A DNA stretch of 64,000 nucleotides, from positions 28,836-92,835 of the forward strand of contig JAEYXN010000314.1 of assembly GCA_023431285.1 (NCBI GenBank), written 5' to 3'. Positions 18,341 to 27,207 of the stretch are shown piece after piece; the stretch's first letter is position 1; each line of letters begins with the position of its first letter. This stretch comes from Bacteroidota bacterium. Lineage in GTDB: Bacteria > Bacteroidota > Bacteroidia > Cytophagales > Cyclobacteriaceae. The translations under genes and the position numbers were made by a program. Below the pieces are notes generated by a model that saw only the letters and a program-made list of their open reading frames with translations, ran no database searches and had not been told where the DNA came from.

Positions 18341-20494
18341 ATGATCAGATCCTTTGTATTACTAGTTGCTTTATCCCTGTTAACGTGCTTCTCAACGAGA
18401 GCAGAAGATGGTTATGAATTGTGGCTCAACTATAAACCTCTTGAAAAGAGTTCGCGGGATGGGTACCTGAAACAGCTCAGCGGCGGATGGTATGTAGATC
18501 TGAGCAGCCCGACTGGAACAGTGATAAAAGCTGAGCTCACCCGTGCATTCAAAGCAATGTTCAATGGGCAAGTCGTGGAACAAAAGAATTCAGGGCTGGC
18601 CAACCAGTTGGTCATAGGAACACCGCGGTCATCGTCTCTGACGGCCTTTGCCTCTAAAGTAGAGAACGTAAACGACGAAGGGTATGCGATCTTTTTCGCT
18701 ACCATTAAGAACAAGCGATCTCTCGTCATATTAGGGAAAACCGACGTTGGCGCATTGTATGGAGCTTTCAATATCCTGAAAGTCTTACAGACCAATCAGA
18801 AGATCACCGAAACAACAAGCTCACCTCGCACAAAGGTCCGCATACTTAATCACTGGGATAACCTCGACCGCACTGTAGAGCGTGGTTATGCAGGTTTTTC
18901 CCTATGGGATTGGCACAAGCTTCCCGGTTATCTGGATCCCAGGTACACGGACTACGCAAGGGCCAACGCATCCATCGGGATCAATGCTGCAGTGCTGACG
19001 AATGTGAATGCAAACTCACTGGTGCTCACTCCTCATTACCTGGAAAAGGTAAAGGCGTTGGCAGACGTATTCAGACCCTATGGAATCAAGGTATATCTCA
19101 CTGCACGTTTCAGCGCACCAATCGAGATAGGGAAATTAAAGACAGCCGATCCGTTGGACCCGCAGGTGATATCATGGTGGAAAGAAAAGATCAGTGAGAT
19201 CTACCGGTACGTACCTGACTTCGGAGGATTCACAGTAAAAGCAAATTCGGAAGGTCAGCCAGGACCGCAGAATTACAATCGCAACCACGCAGAGGGAGCA
19301 AACATGCTTGCCGAGGCGCTCACGCCGCACAACGGTATCGTTATGTGGAGAGCCTTTGTTTACGATCACAATGTTCCGGATGACCGGACGAAACAAGCCT
19401 ACAATGAGTTCAAACCGCTGGATGGAAAGTTTAAGTCTAACGTCATGGTGCAGGTAAAAAATGGTCCTCTCGACTTCCAGCCGCGTGAGCCATTCCATCC
19501 TCTGTTTGGCGCTATGCCATCAACAGCATTGCTTCCCGAGTTTCAACTTACCCAAGAGTATCTTGGATTTGCGACGCACCTGTTTTACCAGGCTCCACTG
19601 TTTAAGGAAACACTGGAATCTGATACCTATGTGAAAGGAAAAGGCTCTACCGTAAGCAAAGTTGTTGACGGCACGCTTCATGGATACTCATTGACGGGTA
19701 TGGCAGGTGTTACAAATATCGGCAACGACAGAAACTGGTGTGGTCACCCTATCGCGCAGGCAAACTGGTACGCGTTCGGAAGACTGGCCTGGGACCATAC
19801 GCTAACCTCTGAAGAGATCGCTGAAGAATGGATCCGCATGACACTGGGAAATGACGCTGCAGTGGTTCGTACCGTCAGAGAGATGATGATCGCCTCTCGT
19901 GAAATAACTGTACAATACATGACGCCCCTGGGCCTTCATCATATTATGGGTTGGGATCACCACTACGGACCTGCGCCGTGGATCAAGGATCGCCAACGGG
20001 CTGACTGGACGTCAGTGTACTATCATCGCGCTGGTGAAGACGGGATTGGGTTTGACCGGACCACGAGTGGAAGCAATGCGCTGGAACAGTACCACCCTTC
20101 AGTCCAGGACATCTTCAAAGATCCCGCGACTTGTCCTGAGTCTTTCCTGCTGTGGTTCCATCATGTGGAGTGGAACCGGAAAATGAAGTCCGGGCGAAGC
20201 TTATGGGATGAGATGTGTCATTCTTATCAGAAAGGTGTCGACTCTGTCGCGTGGCTCGAAAAACAATGGCAGTCAATAGGAAAACAAATCGATCCGGAGA
20301 TCCATGCACATGTAGAGAGCTTATTAAAAATCCAGCATGACGAAGCAAAGTGGTGGAGAGATGCGTGTCTTTCATACTTCCAGCAATTCTCAAAGCAGCC
20401 TATTCCTGCCGGTGTAGATAAACCAGCGAAGTCGGTGGAATACTATGAAAGTCTGCAGTTCCCGTATGCTCCGGGAATCAGACCCAGGTGGTGA
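18341..20494 (+). CDS. aguA: GH67 alpha-glucuronidase
   Basis: The 717-residue protein has a signal peptide (FVLLVALSLLTCFSTRAEDG) and the full GH67 fold. Motifs of the family are evident: DGYELWLNYKPL at the mature N-terminus, NHWDNLDRTVERGYAG, and the catalytic region. By alignment with characterised GH67 enzymes, Glu304 (KANSEGQPGP) is the general acid, and Asp378 (KNGPLDFQP) and Glu406 (QLTQEYLG) form the base pair; the 74- and 28-residue spacings agree with the family. These enzymes remove 4-O-methyl-glucuronic acid from glucuronoxylan oligosaccharides. The signal peptide suggests periplasmic action. It is expressed with LacI copy 1. Confidence 0.96.
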   Translation: MIRSFVLLVALSLLTCFSTRAEDGYELWLNYKPLEKSSRDGYLKQLSGGWYVDLSSPTGTVIKAELTRAFKAMFNGQVVEQKNSGLANQLVIGTPRSSSLTAFASKVENVNDEGYAIFFATIKNKRSLVILGKTDVGALYGAFNILKVLQTNQKITETTSSPRTKVRILNHWDNLDRTVERGYAGFSLWDWHKLPGYLDPRYTDYARANASIGINAAVLTNVNANSLVLTPHYLEKVKALADVFRPYGIKVYLTARFSAPIEIGKLKTADPLDPQVISWWKEKISEIYRYVPDFGGFTVKANSEGQPGPQNYNRNHAEGANMLAEALTPHNGIVMWRAFVYDHNVPDDRTKQAYNEFKPLDGKFKSNVMVQVKNGPLDFQPREPFHPLFGAMPSTALLPEFQLTQEYLGFATHLFYQAPLFKETLESDTYVKGKGSTVSKVVDGTLHGYSLTGMAGVTNIGNDRNWCGHPIAQANWYAFGRLAWDHTLTSEEIAEEWIRMTLGNDAAVVRTVREMMIASREITVQYMTPLGLHHIMGWDHHYGPAPWIKDRQRADWTSVYYHRAGEDGIGFDRTTSGSNALEQYHPSVQDIFKDPATCPESFLLWFHHVEWNRKMKSGRSLWDEMCHSYQKGVDSVAWLEKQWQSIGKQIDPEIHAHVESLLKIQHDEAKWWRDACLSYFQQFSKQPIPAGVDKPAKSVEYYESLQFPYAPGIRPRW

Positions 20495-20500
20495 ACTAAT

Positions 20501-20540
20501 CAGCCGGGATCAGCATACTTCTTTATGATGATCCCGGCTG
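20501..20540 (+). terminator. Intrinsic terminator after aguA
   Basis: A perfect 12-bp stem, CAGCCGGGATCA (20501-20512) and TGATCCCGGCTG (20529-20540), has a 16-nt loop and is followed by TTATTAATATTTTG. It begins 6 bp after the aguA stop. Confidence 0.82.
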
Positions 20541-20662
20541 TTATTAATATTTTGTTCCTTCCTTCAGTCCCACCACCAACGCTACCGATCCAAAGTGACC
20601 ATAATGGTTCCATCACAACGACATTTCGTATAAGGCAATTGGGAATTGGTCTCATAGGAACC

Positions 20663-20693
20663 GGCAACCGATTATACCTGTATTGTACGGGTA
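20663..20693. promoter_or_regulatory. Two candidate operators before the second LacI gene
   Basis: GGCAACCGATTATA (20663-20676) shares the 10-bp core GCAACCGATT with the perfect LacI operator at 17186-17199. It overlaps an imperfect palindrome of the form TACCnGTAnnnTACnGGTA at 20675-20693. Both lie 50-80 bp before ATG 20743. The shared core suggests cross-regulation between the two LacI paralogues. Confidence 0.5.
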
Positions 20694-20742
20694 ATGCATT
20701 AATTTCTTAATTTCGGATTTGCGCTACCACGCTCAGCCTTGT

Positions 20743-21771
20743 ATGGACGAAAGAAAAGAGATTACTATTTATGACATCGCTGAAAAGCTCAACCTGTCAC
20801 CCGCGACTGTCAGCAGGGGTCTGAAGGATCATCCGGCGATAAAGAAAGAAACCAAGAAAAAGATCAAAGAGGCTGCGGCCAAAATGGGTTATCAGAATAA
20901 TCTGTTTGCCAGCAATCTTCGCTCCCGCCGCACCAATACCATAGGTGTCATCATCCCGCGACTCAACAGTTATTTCATGTCCTCGGTTATATCGGGTATG
21001 GAACACGTGGTGAACAGTAAAGGTTACAATCTTATAATCAGTCAGTCGCAGGAAACATTTGAGAAGGAGGTTGCCAGCGTGACGACCATGTACAATAATC
21101 GCGTGGACGGGCTCCTGGTTTCCCTCGCTTTCAGCACTGAAAACATCGATCATTTTGATGCCTTGTTAAGGAAAAAAATTCCAGTCATCTTCTTCGACAG
21201 AGTCTTTGATCATCCTCATTGTACAAATGTGGTCATCGATAATGTCCGTGCCGCCTACGACGCTGTACATCACCTGATCGACGAGGGATGCAGGCGCATC
21301 GTTCACATTGGCGGAAATCTGAAACGAAATGTGTATGCAGACCGTCTGAAGGGATACACGATGGCCCTTCAGGAGAAAGGTATTCATTATAATGACAAGC
21401 TTGTGATCATCAACAATCTCAATGAACAGGGCGGTCTTGACGCAGCACAGAAGATACTTCAAATGAAGACGAGGCCGGATGGGATCTTTGCGGCTAACGA
21501 TACATCCGCCGTGGCATGCATGCAAGGCTTGAAGGTAGGTGGTATCCGAATCCCGCAGGACATTGCAATTGTAGGATTTAACAATGATCCTCTTTCACGC
21601 ATCATTGAACCCAACCTTACCACAATTAATTATCCGGGATATGAGATGGGAGAGGTCGCTGCTACGACATTGATTAATTCCATAAACAACGCCGAGTCCT
21701 CCCCTATTACGACACTAGTGTTGCGGCATCAGCTGATCATCAGACAGTCATCCATCCGGAAGAAATCGTGA
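20743..21771 (+). CDS. LacI-family transcriptional regulator (copy 2)
   Basis: The 342-residue protein starts at ATG 20743 (MDERKEITIYDIAEKLNLSP); the upstream in-frame TTG at 20719 is less likely. The LacI helix-turn-helix (about 7-30) and sugar-binding effector domain are complete. Long stretches match copy 1, such as the ISGME, SQSQE, VDGLL and IIEPnLTTInYPG regions, so the two arose by duplication. It has its own upstream operator-like sites and seems monocistronic. Its target may be the aguA region or an unlinked locus. Confidence 0.94.
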   Translation: MDERKEITIYDIAEKLNLSPATVSRGLKDHPAIKKETKKKIKEAAAKMGYQNNLFASNLRSRRTNTIGVIIPRLNSYFMSSVISGMEHVVNSKGYNLIISQSQETFEKEVASVTTMYNNRVDGLLVSLAFSTENIDHFDALLRKKIPVIFFDRVFDHPHCTNVVIDNVRAAYDAVHHLIDEGCRRIVHIGGNLKRNVYADRLKGYTMALQEKGIHYNDKLVIINNLNEQGGLDAAQKILQMKTRPDGIFAANDTSAVACMQGLKVGGIRIPQDIAIVGFNNDPLSRIIEPNLTTINYPGYEMGEVAATTLINSINNAESSPITTLVLRHQLIIRQSSIRKKS

Positions 21772-21782
21772 TGAAAGGGTCA

Positions 21783-21813
21783 TTGCACAAGCCGGGCTTA
21801 ACCATTACATTTG
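21783..21813 (+). promoter_or_regulatory. Bacteroidota-type promoter for the small basic protein
   Basis: TTG (21783-21785) is followed after 20 bp by TACATTTG (21806-21813), matching the Bacteroidota -33 TTG / -7 TAnnTTTG consensus. The first ATG is only 5 bases beyond the -7 box, so the transcript would be leaderless or nearly so. The alternative is that translation starts further in. Confidence 0.5.
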
Positions 21814-21817
21814 ACTT

Positions 21818-22123
21818 ATGATGACTGTGCTGAGGATAATAGGAATCGCTTTCGCGTTAACCATAACTGTTCATGCGTATGGCCAGGACGTTACGACGTC
21901 GGCAACTGACCATCGGGTGCGGATCGAAAAAACGCGAAGAGTGCACAGCAAAGTCCTGCCGACAGAGCGGAACGGTCAGTTAATGAAACGCCGTAAGGAG
22001 TTCAGTGCATCCGGAAGCTCAAGGGAGGCACGCGTATTCAAGAGGCAGGGTCGTTCCGGTAAACGCGATGGTAAGACCGGCACAAGGCCATCACGCCATC
22101 GCAAAGCACCCGCCGTCAAATAA
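21818..22123 (+). CDS. Small exported basic protein, function unknown
   Basis: The 101-residue protein starts MMTVLRIIGIAFALTITVHA and has a clean signal peptide cleaved near YGQD. The mature part of about 78 residues is very rich in Arg, Lys and Ser, with no predicted folded core (segments such as RVFKRQGRSGKRDGK). I do not recognise a family. A promoter-like sequence sits immediately before the start. It may bind nucleic acid, polysaccharide or envelope lipid, but that is speculation. It lies between LacI copy 2 and a lipoprotein peptidase. Confidence 0.65.
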   Translation: MMTVLRIIGIAFALTITVHAYGQDVTTSATDHRVRIEKTRRVHSKVLPTERNGQLMKRRKEFSASGSSREARVFKRQGRSGKRDGKTGTRPSRHRKAPAVK

Positions 22124-22267
22124 TCAATAGCAGTAACGACGATTGTGTGAGCCACAATCTTCAACCTGCTGCGCGTAACGGCTTTTCAATTGATTAAAGA
22201 TCATAAGAACATTCTATTTGTTGAAAAGAGGCATGCGCATCACGACAGCCAATAAACATTCACACCC

Positions 22268-23596
22268 ATGGTAAAACGTTCCTTCATCCTGAGTCTTCTC
22301 ATTCCTGTGCTGCTCTTCATCGGATGCGACAAAAAATCTGATCGGCCAGACTTTAACCAGTTGGGTCGTGAATACGTAAAGCTCGGGCTCATTATAGGGC
22401 AATATGATCCAGACTTCGTAGATGCTTACTATGGCCCGGATTCTCTTAAGCCCGCCAATGATGTAAACACGGCAGAATTTCCCCGCGAAGAACTACTGAA
22501 TAGAACAGCGTCGCTCAAAGATAAAATAGAAAAGATCCCACAGGAGAATCTCAACGACACATTGAAGATGCGGGCGCAGTGGATGCTCCGACAACTGAAA
22601 GCTTTTGAAAGAAGGATAAGAATATTTGCGGGGGACAAGGCGACTTTTGATGAAGAGGCAGCAGACCTGTTCGCAACAGAGCCTCCCATATATCCAGAGG
22701 AGCATTACAGATCGCTGGTCAACTCACTGGACAGCATTCTCCCTGGCAGGGGTTCGGTCGTTGAGAGGTATCAGGCATTGTTCGAGAAATTCAATATTCC
22801 CCCGTCCAAAGTTGACACCGTTTTTAAGGCGGCTCTCGCCGAAGCAAGAAGAATTACCCAGGAACGTTTTGACCTTCCCGGGAGCGAAAGCTTTACCATT
22901 GAGTATGTGCGGGACAAAGCGTGGAACGGGTACAACTGGTATCAAGGCAATTACACCAGCCTGATCCAGATCAACGTAGACCACCCTATCAACATCGCGA
23001 GGGCGATTGATCTTGCCTGTCACGAAGGTTATCCCGGCCATCACGTCTACAATGTATTACTCGAAAAGAACTTATACCGGGACAAAGGCTGGGTGGAAAT
23101 CTCAATGTATCCTCTATTCAGTCCGCAGTCGCTCATAGCCGAAGGAAGTGCGAACTATGGAATCGAAATGGCCTTCCCGGAAAAGAAATTCAAGCAGTTC
23201 ACTAAAGAAGTCCTTCTTCCACTTGCGGGACTTGACACTTCAAACTTTGAACAGTATTACAAAGCCAGCATCTTAAGAAAGAAGCTGAACTTCGCCCGCA
23301 ATGAAATAGCCCGGGGAATCATCAATGGAACAATGACTCCCGACGAGATCACACGATGGCAGGTCGAGTATCAGTTTGTACCAAAAGAGCGCGTAGCCTC
23401 CTCGTTGAAGTTCATCGAAAAGTATCGCAGCTATGTCATTTGCTACAACCATGGCGAAGCTCTGGTGGAACAATATGTGAAGGCCAACACAACGGCTGGA
23501 CACTCCGATCAGAGATGGAAGACTTTTGAGTGGCTGCTGAGCAATCCGGTATCACCGCCGGATTTGGGCGAGGCGCCCGTGGCAGGTAGCAGGTAA
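22268..23596 (+). CDS. DUF885-like metallopeptidase lipoprotein
   Basis: The 442-residue protein has an SPII signal peptide with lipobox Cys20 (VLLFIGCDKK). A zinc-site-like motif HEGYPGHH (His252-Glu253 and His258-His259) is followed by a candidate third ligand region (IAEGSANYGIE, about 288-298). The HExxPGHH form is that of DUF885 proteins, which are related to M2/M3-type peptidases. The substrate is unknown. The last four codons, GCA GGT AGC AGG, and the stop TAA are made of GTARCAR heptamers, so the natural C-terminus has been overwritten or set by the repeat that begins at 23579. Confidence 0.85.
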   Translation: MVKRSFILSLLIPVLLFIGCDKKSDRPDFNQLGREYVKLGLIIGQYDPDFVDAYYGPDSLKPANDVNTAEFPREELLNRTASLKDKIEKIPQENLNDTLKMRAQWMLRQLKAFERRIRIFAGDKATFDEEAADLFATEPPIYPEEHYRSLVNSLDSILPGRGSVVERYQALFEKFNIPPSKVDTVFKAALAEARRITQERFDLPGSESFTIEYVRDKAWNGYNWYQGNYTSLIQINVDHPINIARAIDLACHEGYPGHHVYNVLLEKNLYRDKGWVEISMYPLFSPQSLIAEGSANYGIEMAFPEKKFKQFTKEVLLPLAGLDTSNFEQYYKASILRKKLNFARNEIARGIINGTMTPDEITRWQVEYQFVPKERVASSLKFIEKYRSYVICYNHGEALVEQYVKANTTAGHSDQRWKTFEWLLSNPVSPPDLGEAPVAGSR

Positions 23597-23989
23597 CAAG
23601 TAACAGGGGCCCACGTTGGTTCAGATACCTTCACTCTCACACTGTTACTCACTCTGATTCAAGTAGCAGGTAGCAGGTAACAAGTAACAGGGGCTGGGCC
23701 CACTTCGCTCTCACACTGTCACTCACTCTGATTCAGGTAGCAGGGGCGAGACGCCCGTAGCAAGTAGCAAGTAACAAGTAACAGGGTCCCACGAGTAACA
23801 GCGGGCCCCACGTTAAGGTCGGATACCTTCGCTCTCACACTGTTACTCACTCTGATTCAGGTAGCAGGTAACAAGTAGCAAGTAGCAAGTAACAAGGGGA
23901 CGGACAAGTAACAGGGGCCCACGAGTAACAGCGGACCCCACGTTAAGGTCGGATACCTTCGCTCTCACACTGTCACTCACTCTGATTCA
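23579..23989 (+). repeat. Composite heptamer repeat region (locus B)
   Basis: GTARCAR arrays alternate with four copies of a 28-bp partner element (starts CTCTCACACTG, ends CTGATTCA) at 23634-23661, 23708-23735, 23832-23859 and 23962-23989. Between them are GGGCCC-containing linkers (GGGGCCCACG type) and ACGTTAAGGTCGGATACC segments. The copies differ by few bases, for example TGTTACT versus TGTCACT. The first array begins inside the 3' end of the preceding gene and supplies its stop codon. The region contains no plausible gene. Confidence 0.92.
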
Positions 23990-24003
23990 AACCCCGCCGT
24001 CTC

Positions 24004-24202
24004 GGATCGCTTTGCAAGTATGCGGTTGCCTTAGCGATCCCACCCGTTCATATCGTCCCATCCAACGGCGAGGCAGAAGGCATCCTAAAGTGGGGTTGTC
24101 CCCCTGTTCTCCGCCTGTTCTCCCTCTATTCATGCTTGCTCTTAAAGGAGGTTGACAGGTGATCAAGACGTGGACAACAGGCTTACAACAGGGGGACAAC
24201 CC
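24004..24202. other. Inverted-repeat-rich non-coding segment
   Basis: Two perfect inverted repeats are seen. GGATCGCT (24004-24011) pairs with AGCGATCC (24033-24040). A 16-bp arm beginning GGGTTGTCCCCC (24093-24108) pairs exactly with 24187-24202 across 78 bp. A near-identical 13-mer CCCGTTCAyATCG occurs at 24043-24055 and 24335-24347, bracketing most of the segment. No convincing gene is present from 23990 to 24378. The structure could be an RNA or a decayed miniature mobile element; neither is established. Confidence 0.55.
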
Positions 24203-24378
24203 TACTCTTGCAGTGCTCATGGTATGCTCGAAAGACGTCGCGGCATGGGCATTATAAGATCGATATCGGGTGTTTGGTATTCTGTCTTCTTAAATTGGAT
24301 GCTGGGCAAACCTGGTAACCTGGGGCGCGTCCAACCCGTTCACATCGAAATAAAGAAGATTAAAGTACTGAGAAGATC

Positions 24379-24975
24379 TTAGTTCAATGCGACAGGTTTG
24401 TTCTTGACTAGCTTGAATGTTCGCGCGATTTTTTCAAAGGTGGCGTTAAACCTTTCCTTCCTTTCCTGCAGTGTCCACGCCATAACCATGTAAAGCTTCT
24501 CCTCCCCTTCAATGAAGGTGACAAAATAAGAGATCGGCACCTTGATGCCTTCCACGGCACCATCCAATTCGGTCTTCGCAGCAGAAAGGCCGTGGATCTT
24601 CAACTTCGTCAATGCTTTCTGCGCGATGACATCCATGGCTGACGTTGTGAAGCCGAGTTGTGTATCAGCATAATTCATCAGGATGCTTCGCGCCGAATCG
24701 TACATATCGGCTTCGACAAGAGCATCAATAAATTCCTGCTTACTCTCATCAATGACGATTACATACGTTTCCTTTATAACATTCTGAAACTGGAGTGATG
24801 CATCATCGTTAAGGAGCGTCGTTTTGGTCATGTACGAAGGAATATCAATACTGTATTCATCGTTGATGACAACGGGGACAAAATCGGGGTTCTTTTCATC
24901 ACCGGTAAGTGAACTCAATGAACAGGAAATTGCAACAAAGGCAATGGCAGCTAACGGAATAATGGCAAATCTCAT
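24379..24975 (-). CDS. Lipoprotein of unknown function
   Basis: The 198-residue protein starts MRFAIIPLAAIAFVAISCSL with a probable lipobox Cys18. The mature part resembles a single mixed alpha/beta domain (DEYSIDIPSYMTKTTLL, then helices, then YMVMAWTLQERKERF). That outline recalls PsbP- or DUF1795-like single-domain lipoproteins that carry a D/EYSIxIPxxm motif, but I cannot confirm a family. The gene is monocistronic, with a 212-bp gap to the isomerase gene upstream. Confidence 0.8.
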   Translation of the reverse strand: MRFAIIPLAAIAFVAISCSLSSLTGDEKNPDFVPVVINDEYSIDIPSYMTKTTLLNDDASLQFQNVIKETYVIVIDESKQEFIDALVEADMYDSARSILMNYADTQLGFTTSAMDVIAQKALTKLKIHGLSAAKTELDGAVEGIKVPISYFVTFIEGEEKLYMVMAWTLQERKERFNATFEKIARTFKLVKNKPVALN

Positions 24976-25187
24976 TTGATGGAATTTTATCCAAATTCCC
25001 TATTGCCATCCGTTTATACAAATGAAAAATCACGAATATATTACTTCAATAAGAGCAGCGAAAAGCTCGTGGATGTTCAATAAACGTTTCGACAAGAAGT
25101 TGTTTTCATTCATGCACGAAGCACGCCTTCAGCATCTCTCATCAGGGGTAACGTGATGTAAATATCCGGATGCAACATGATCTTCGC

Positions 25188-26144
25188 CTACTTCATCGTC
25201 TTCGAAAGATAGGAGAACGATCTCGTCAGTGTTTGTTCAGGTTCCGGGGCCAGGTCACGTTCGAGGTAGAAATGTTCAGCACCGGATTTTGAAGCAGCAT
25301 CAATGATTGCTGGTATATCAAACACACCAGTCCCGGGATCAGCCATCTTCCCAAAGATCGAGAACCATTGATCCGGGGTATTGCCATCACCACTGAATCG
25401 AACCGGCTCCGATGCGTCTTTCAAATGTAAAAGCTTAAATCTGCCAGGATACTTCTTCAGGTATTCCAGGGGACTGGCACCCGCGGCAGACATCCAGAAA
25501 ATATCCAGTTCAAATTTGACAGTTTTAGGATCAGTCTCATTGAGCAATACATTCATCAATACTTTGCCGTCTTTTTGCGCATGCTCGTACCCATGATTAT
25601 GATAAACGAATGTGATGCCGTGCTTCGCCATTTCCTTTCCAAATGAGTTGAACTCTTCGGCCAGTTTTCCGAAGTCAGCGCGATCATCAGGATTTGCAAT
25701 CGCTGGAATCGCCGCATACTTTGTTCCCAGCTTCTCCAGTTGGTCCATGGCAGGATGAAGATTCCTGCGAAAGGTGAACAAGTCAAGATGAACCGATGGC
25801 GTTGTGAGACCAAGATCGCTCAGGATGCGTTTTATCTCAGCGGGTTTGTGACCATAAAAAGCATTCTGGGTTATGCCGAGCTGATCAGCGAGAGGTTTCC
25901 ATCCTTCAATTGTCTCAGGTGCGCTAAACTCATAAGGCCCGAAGAACTCAATCTCCTTATATCCGATGCCTGCGAGCTTTTTCATAGTGCCTTCGAAGTC
26001 GCGGGACATCATTGTCGGTATAGAGAACAGTTGGATTCCTACCTTCGAAGTTTTCTTTGAGACTTCAGAGAACGCGAACGGAGAGACCGCTATACCCGTT
26101 GCAGTTGCTGCGGAAACCTTGAGGAAATGACGTCTGTTGATCAT
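25188..26144 (-). CDS. Exported sugar-phosphate isomerase/epimerase-like TIM barrel
   Basis: I choose ATG 26144 (MINRRHFLKVSAATATGIAV), which gives an RRxFLK Tat-like signal peptide; the longer frame to 26174 adds an implausible leader. The 318-residue mature-plus-signal protein is a xylose-isomerase-like TIM barrel (AP_endonuc_2 superfamily), with VGIQLFSI at strand 1, GYKEIEFFGPYE, VYHNHGYEH, ELDIFWM and HLKDASEP metal-site regions. Such exported proteins are common in Bacteroidota catabolic clusters, but the reaction is usually unknown. It is the last gene after a nucleoside hydrolase (49-bp gap). Confidence 0.88.
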   Translation of the reverse strand: MINRRHFLKVSAATATGIAVSPFAFSEVSKKTSKVGIQLFSIPTMMSRDFEGTMKKLAGIGYKEIEFFGPYEFSAPETIEGWKPLADQLGITQNAFYGHKPAEIKRILSDLGLTTPSVHLDLFTFRRNLHPAMDQLEKLGTKYAAIPAIANPDDRADFGKLAEEFNSFGKEMAKHGITFVYHNHGYEHAQKDGKVLMNVLLNETDPKTVKFELDIFWMSAAGASPLEYLKKYPGRFKLLHLKDASEPVRFSGDGNTPDQWFSIFGKMADPGTGVFDIPAIIDAASKSGAEHFYLERDLAPEPEQTLTRSFSYLSKTMK

Positions 26145-26193
26145 GAGCGTGGGTTTAATGCGTACAATATACACAACCTACGCGTTAAAAAAA

Positions 26194-27207
26194 TCAGCGC
26201 TGGCTACCGGAGGATTCCAGGACGTTGAAAAAGTCAGTCAGGATAGGATCCCTGAAGAAGTTGTCCCACACCCAGGCATTCTGATTAGTTGAATCAGAAG
26301 GCACCCACTCATAACCTTTCAATCTGGAGGGCGGCATTTTTGTTTTTACTCCCCAGGCTGGATTTTTCACTATCGCCAATGCGACGACATCGTACAGAGC
26401 ACGTGAGGGTGGATCGCCCTCAAGCTTGATATGACTAAAAAGATTTACTGAGTAGTCTCCGAAATTGGAAAACTCTCCACCGTGGCGACCCGTGGTTGGC
26501 GAGGAGGCCGTCGGGCCACGGCCCTTCAGTTTCGTTTCGATCATTTCCTTCGAAACCGAAACGGAGTGGCTACCTGTGCCTTTTCCCCATCGCACTACGA
26601 CCATTTCAAAATCCACTCCGGTGTTGATTACCGGGTTTATGGCGGTAGTATCGTTGTCCAGATTATACTCTCCGGGATCGGGAAAGTTTGAGCCAAGCCA
26701 TACAATGCGTACGCGGTCAACGATGTCAGGAGCCTTCGTTAGTGCCAGCGCGATATTTGTCAGCTTCCCGACCGGCACGAGCACAAGTTTGCCATTATGA
26801 TCTTTTCTCGCCTGATCAATAATGAAGTCAACTGCCTCTTTTCCATCGAAGTCACTTTCATTTACGTGGCCTGCAATATCTGAATAGGACCCCGTCGCCC
26901 CTTTGAGCAATGGGATACGGTTCGCTTCATTGAACAGTTGCATAACCCTTAAAGCTTCCTTGTATTGACCTTCAATGCCGTCGCCTCCCCTTGTGTTGTT
27001 GACAGTGATCCCTACGATATTGAACGTGTCCTGACTGGCGAGGGCATATGCTATTGCGTGCTGGTCGTCGAGCTCATTATTTGCATCGGAATCGATAAGG
27101 ATGGGAATACGCTCGCTCCCGGTTCGTGACGCGACACGCTGCTCGTTTTTTGATCCGCATCCTGACAATATCAGAATGAACACAAGAATAGCCGTTACCC
27201 TGATCAT
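26194..27207 (-). CDS. Nucleoside hydrolase-family lipoprotein
   Basis: The 337-residue protein has lipobox Cys17 (LILSGCGSK) and an inosine-uridine-preferring nucleoside hydrolase fold. The N-terminal metal motif is DSDANNELDDQHAI, a variant of the DxDxxxDD motif, and LVPVGKLTNIALAL matches the family PLGPLTNIALAL strand. These enzymes cleave the N-glycosidic bond of nucleosides; exported relatives may act on other ribosides. Its ATG directly follows the stop of the upstream gene, which implies translational coupling. The unusual DSDANNE form resembles extracellular Bacteroidota members. Confidence 0.88.
   Translation of the reverse strand: MIRVTAILVFILILSGCGSKNEQRVASRTGSERIPILIDSDANNELDDQHAIAYALASQDTFNIVGITVNNTRGGDGIEGQYKEALRVMQLFNEANRIPLLKGATGSYSDIAGHVNESDFDGKEAVDFIIDQARKDHNGKLVLVPVGKLTNIALALTKAPDIVDRVRIVWLGSNFPDPGEYNLDNDTTAINPVINTGVDFEMVVVRWGKGTGSHSVSVSKEMIETKLKGRGPTASSPTTGRHGGEFSNFGDYSVNLFSHIKLEGDPPSRALYDVVALAIVKNPAWGVKTKMPPSRLKGYEWVPSDSTNQNAWVWDNFFRDPILTDFFNVLESSGSQR

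Noticed and set aside
23579..23989. Possible CRISPR array
   Set aside because: The period is 7 bp without unique spacers of constant length, and no cas genes are present.
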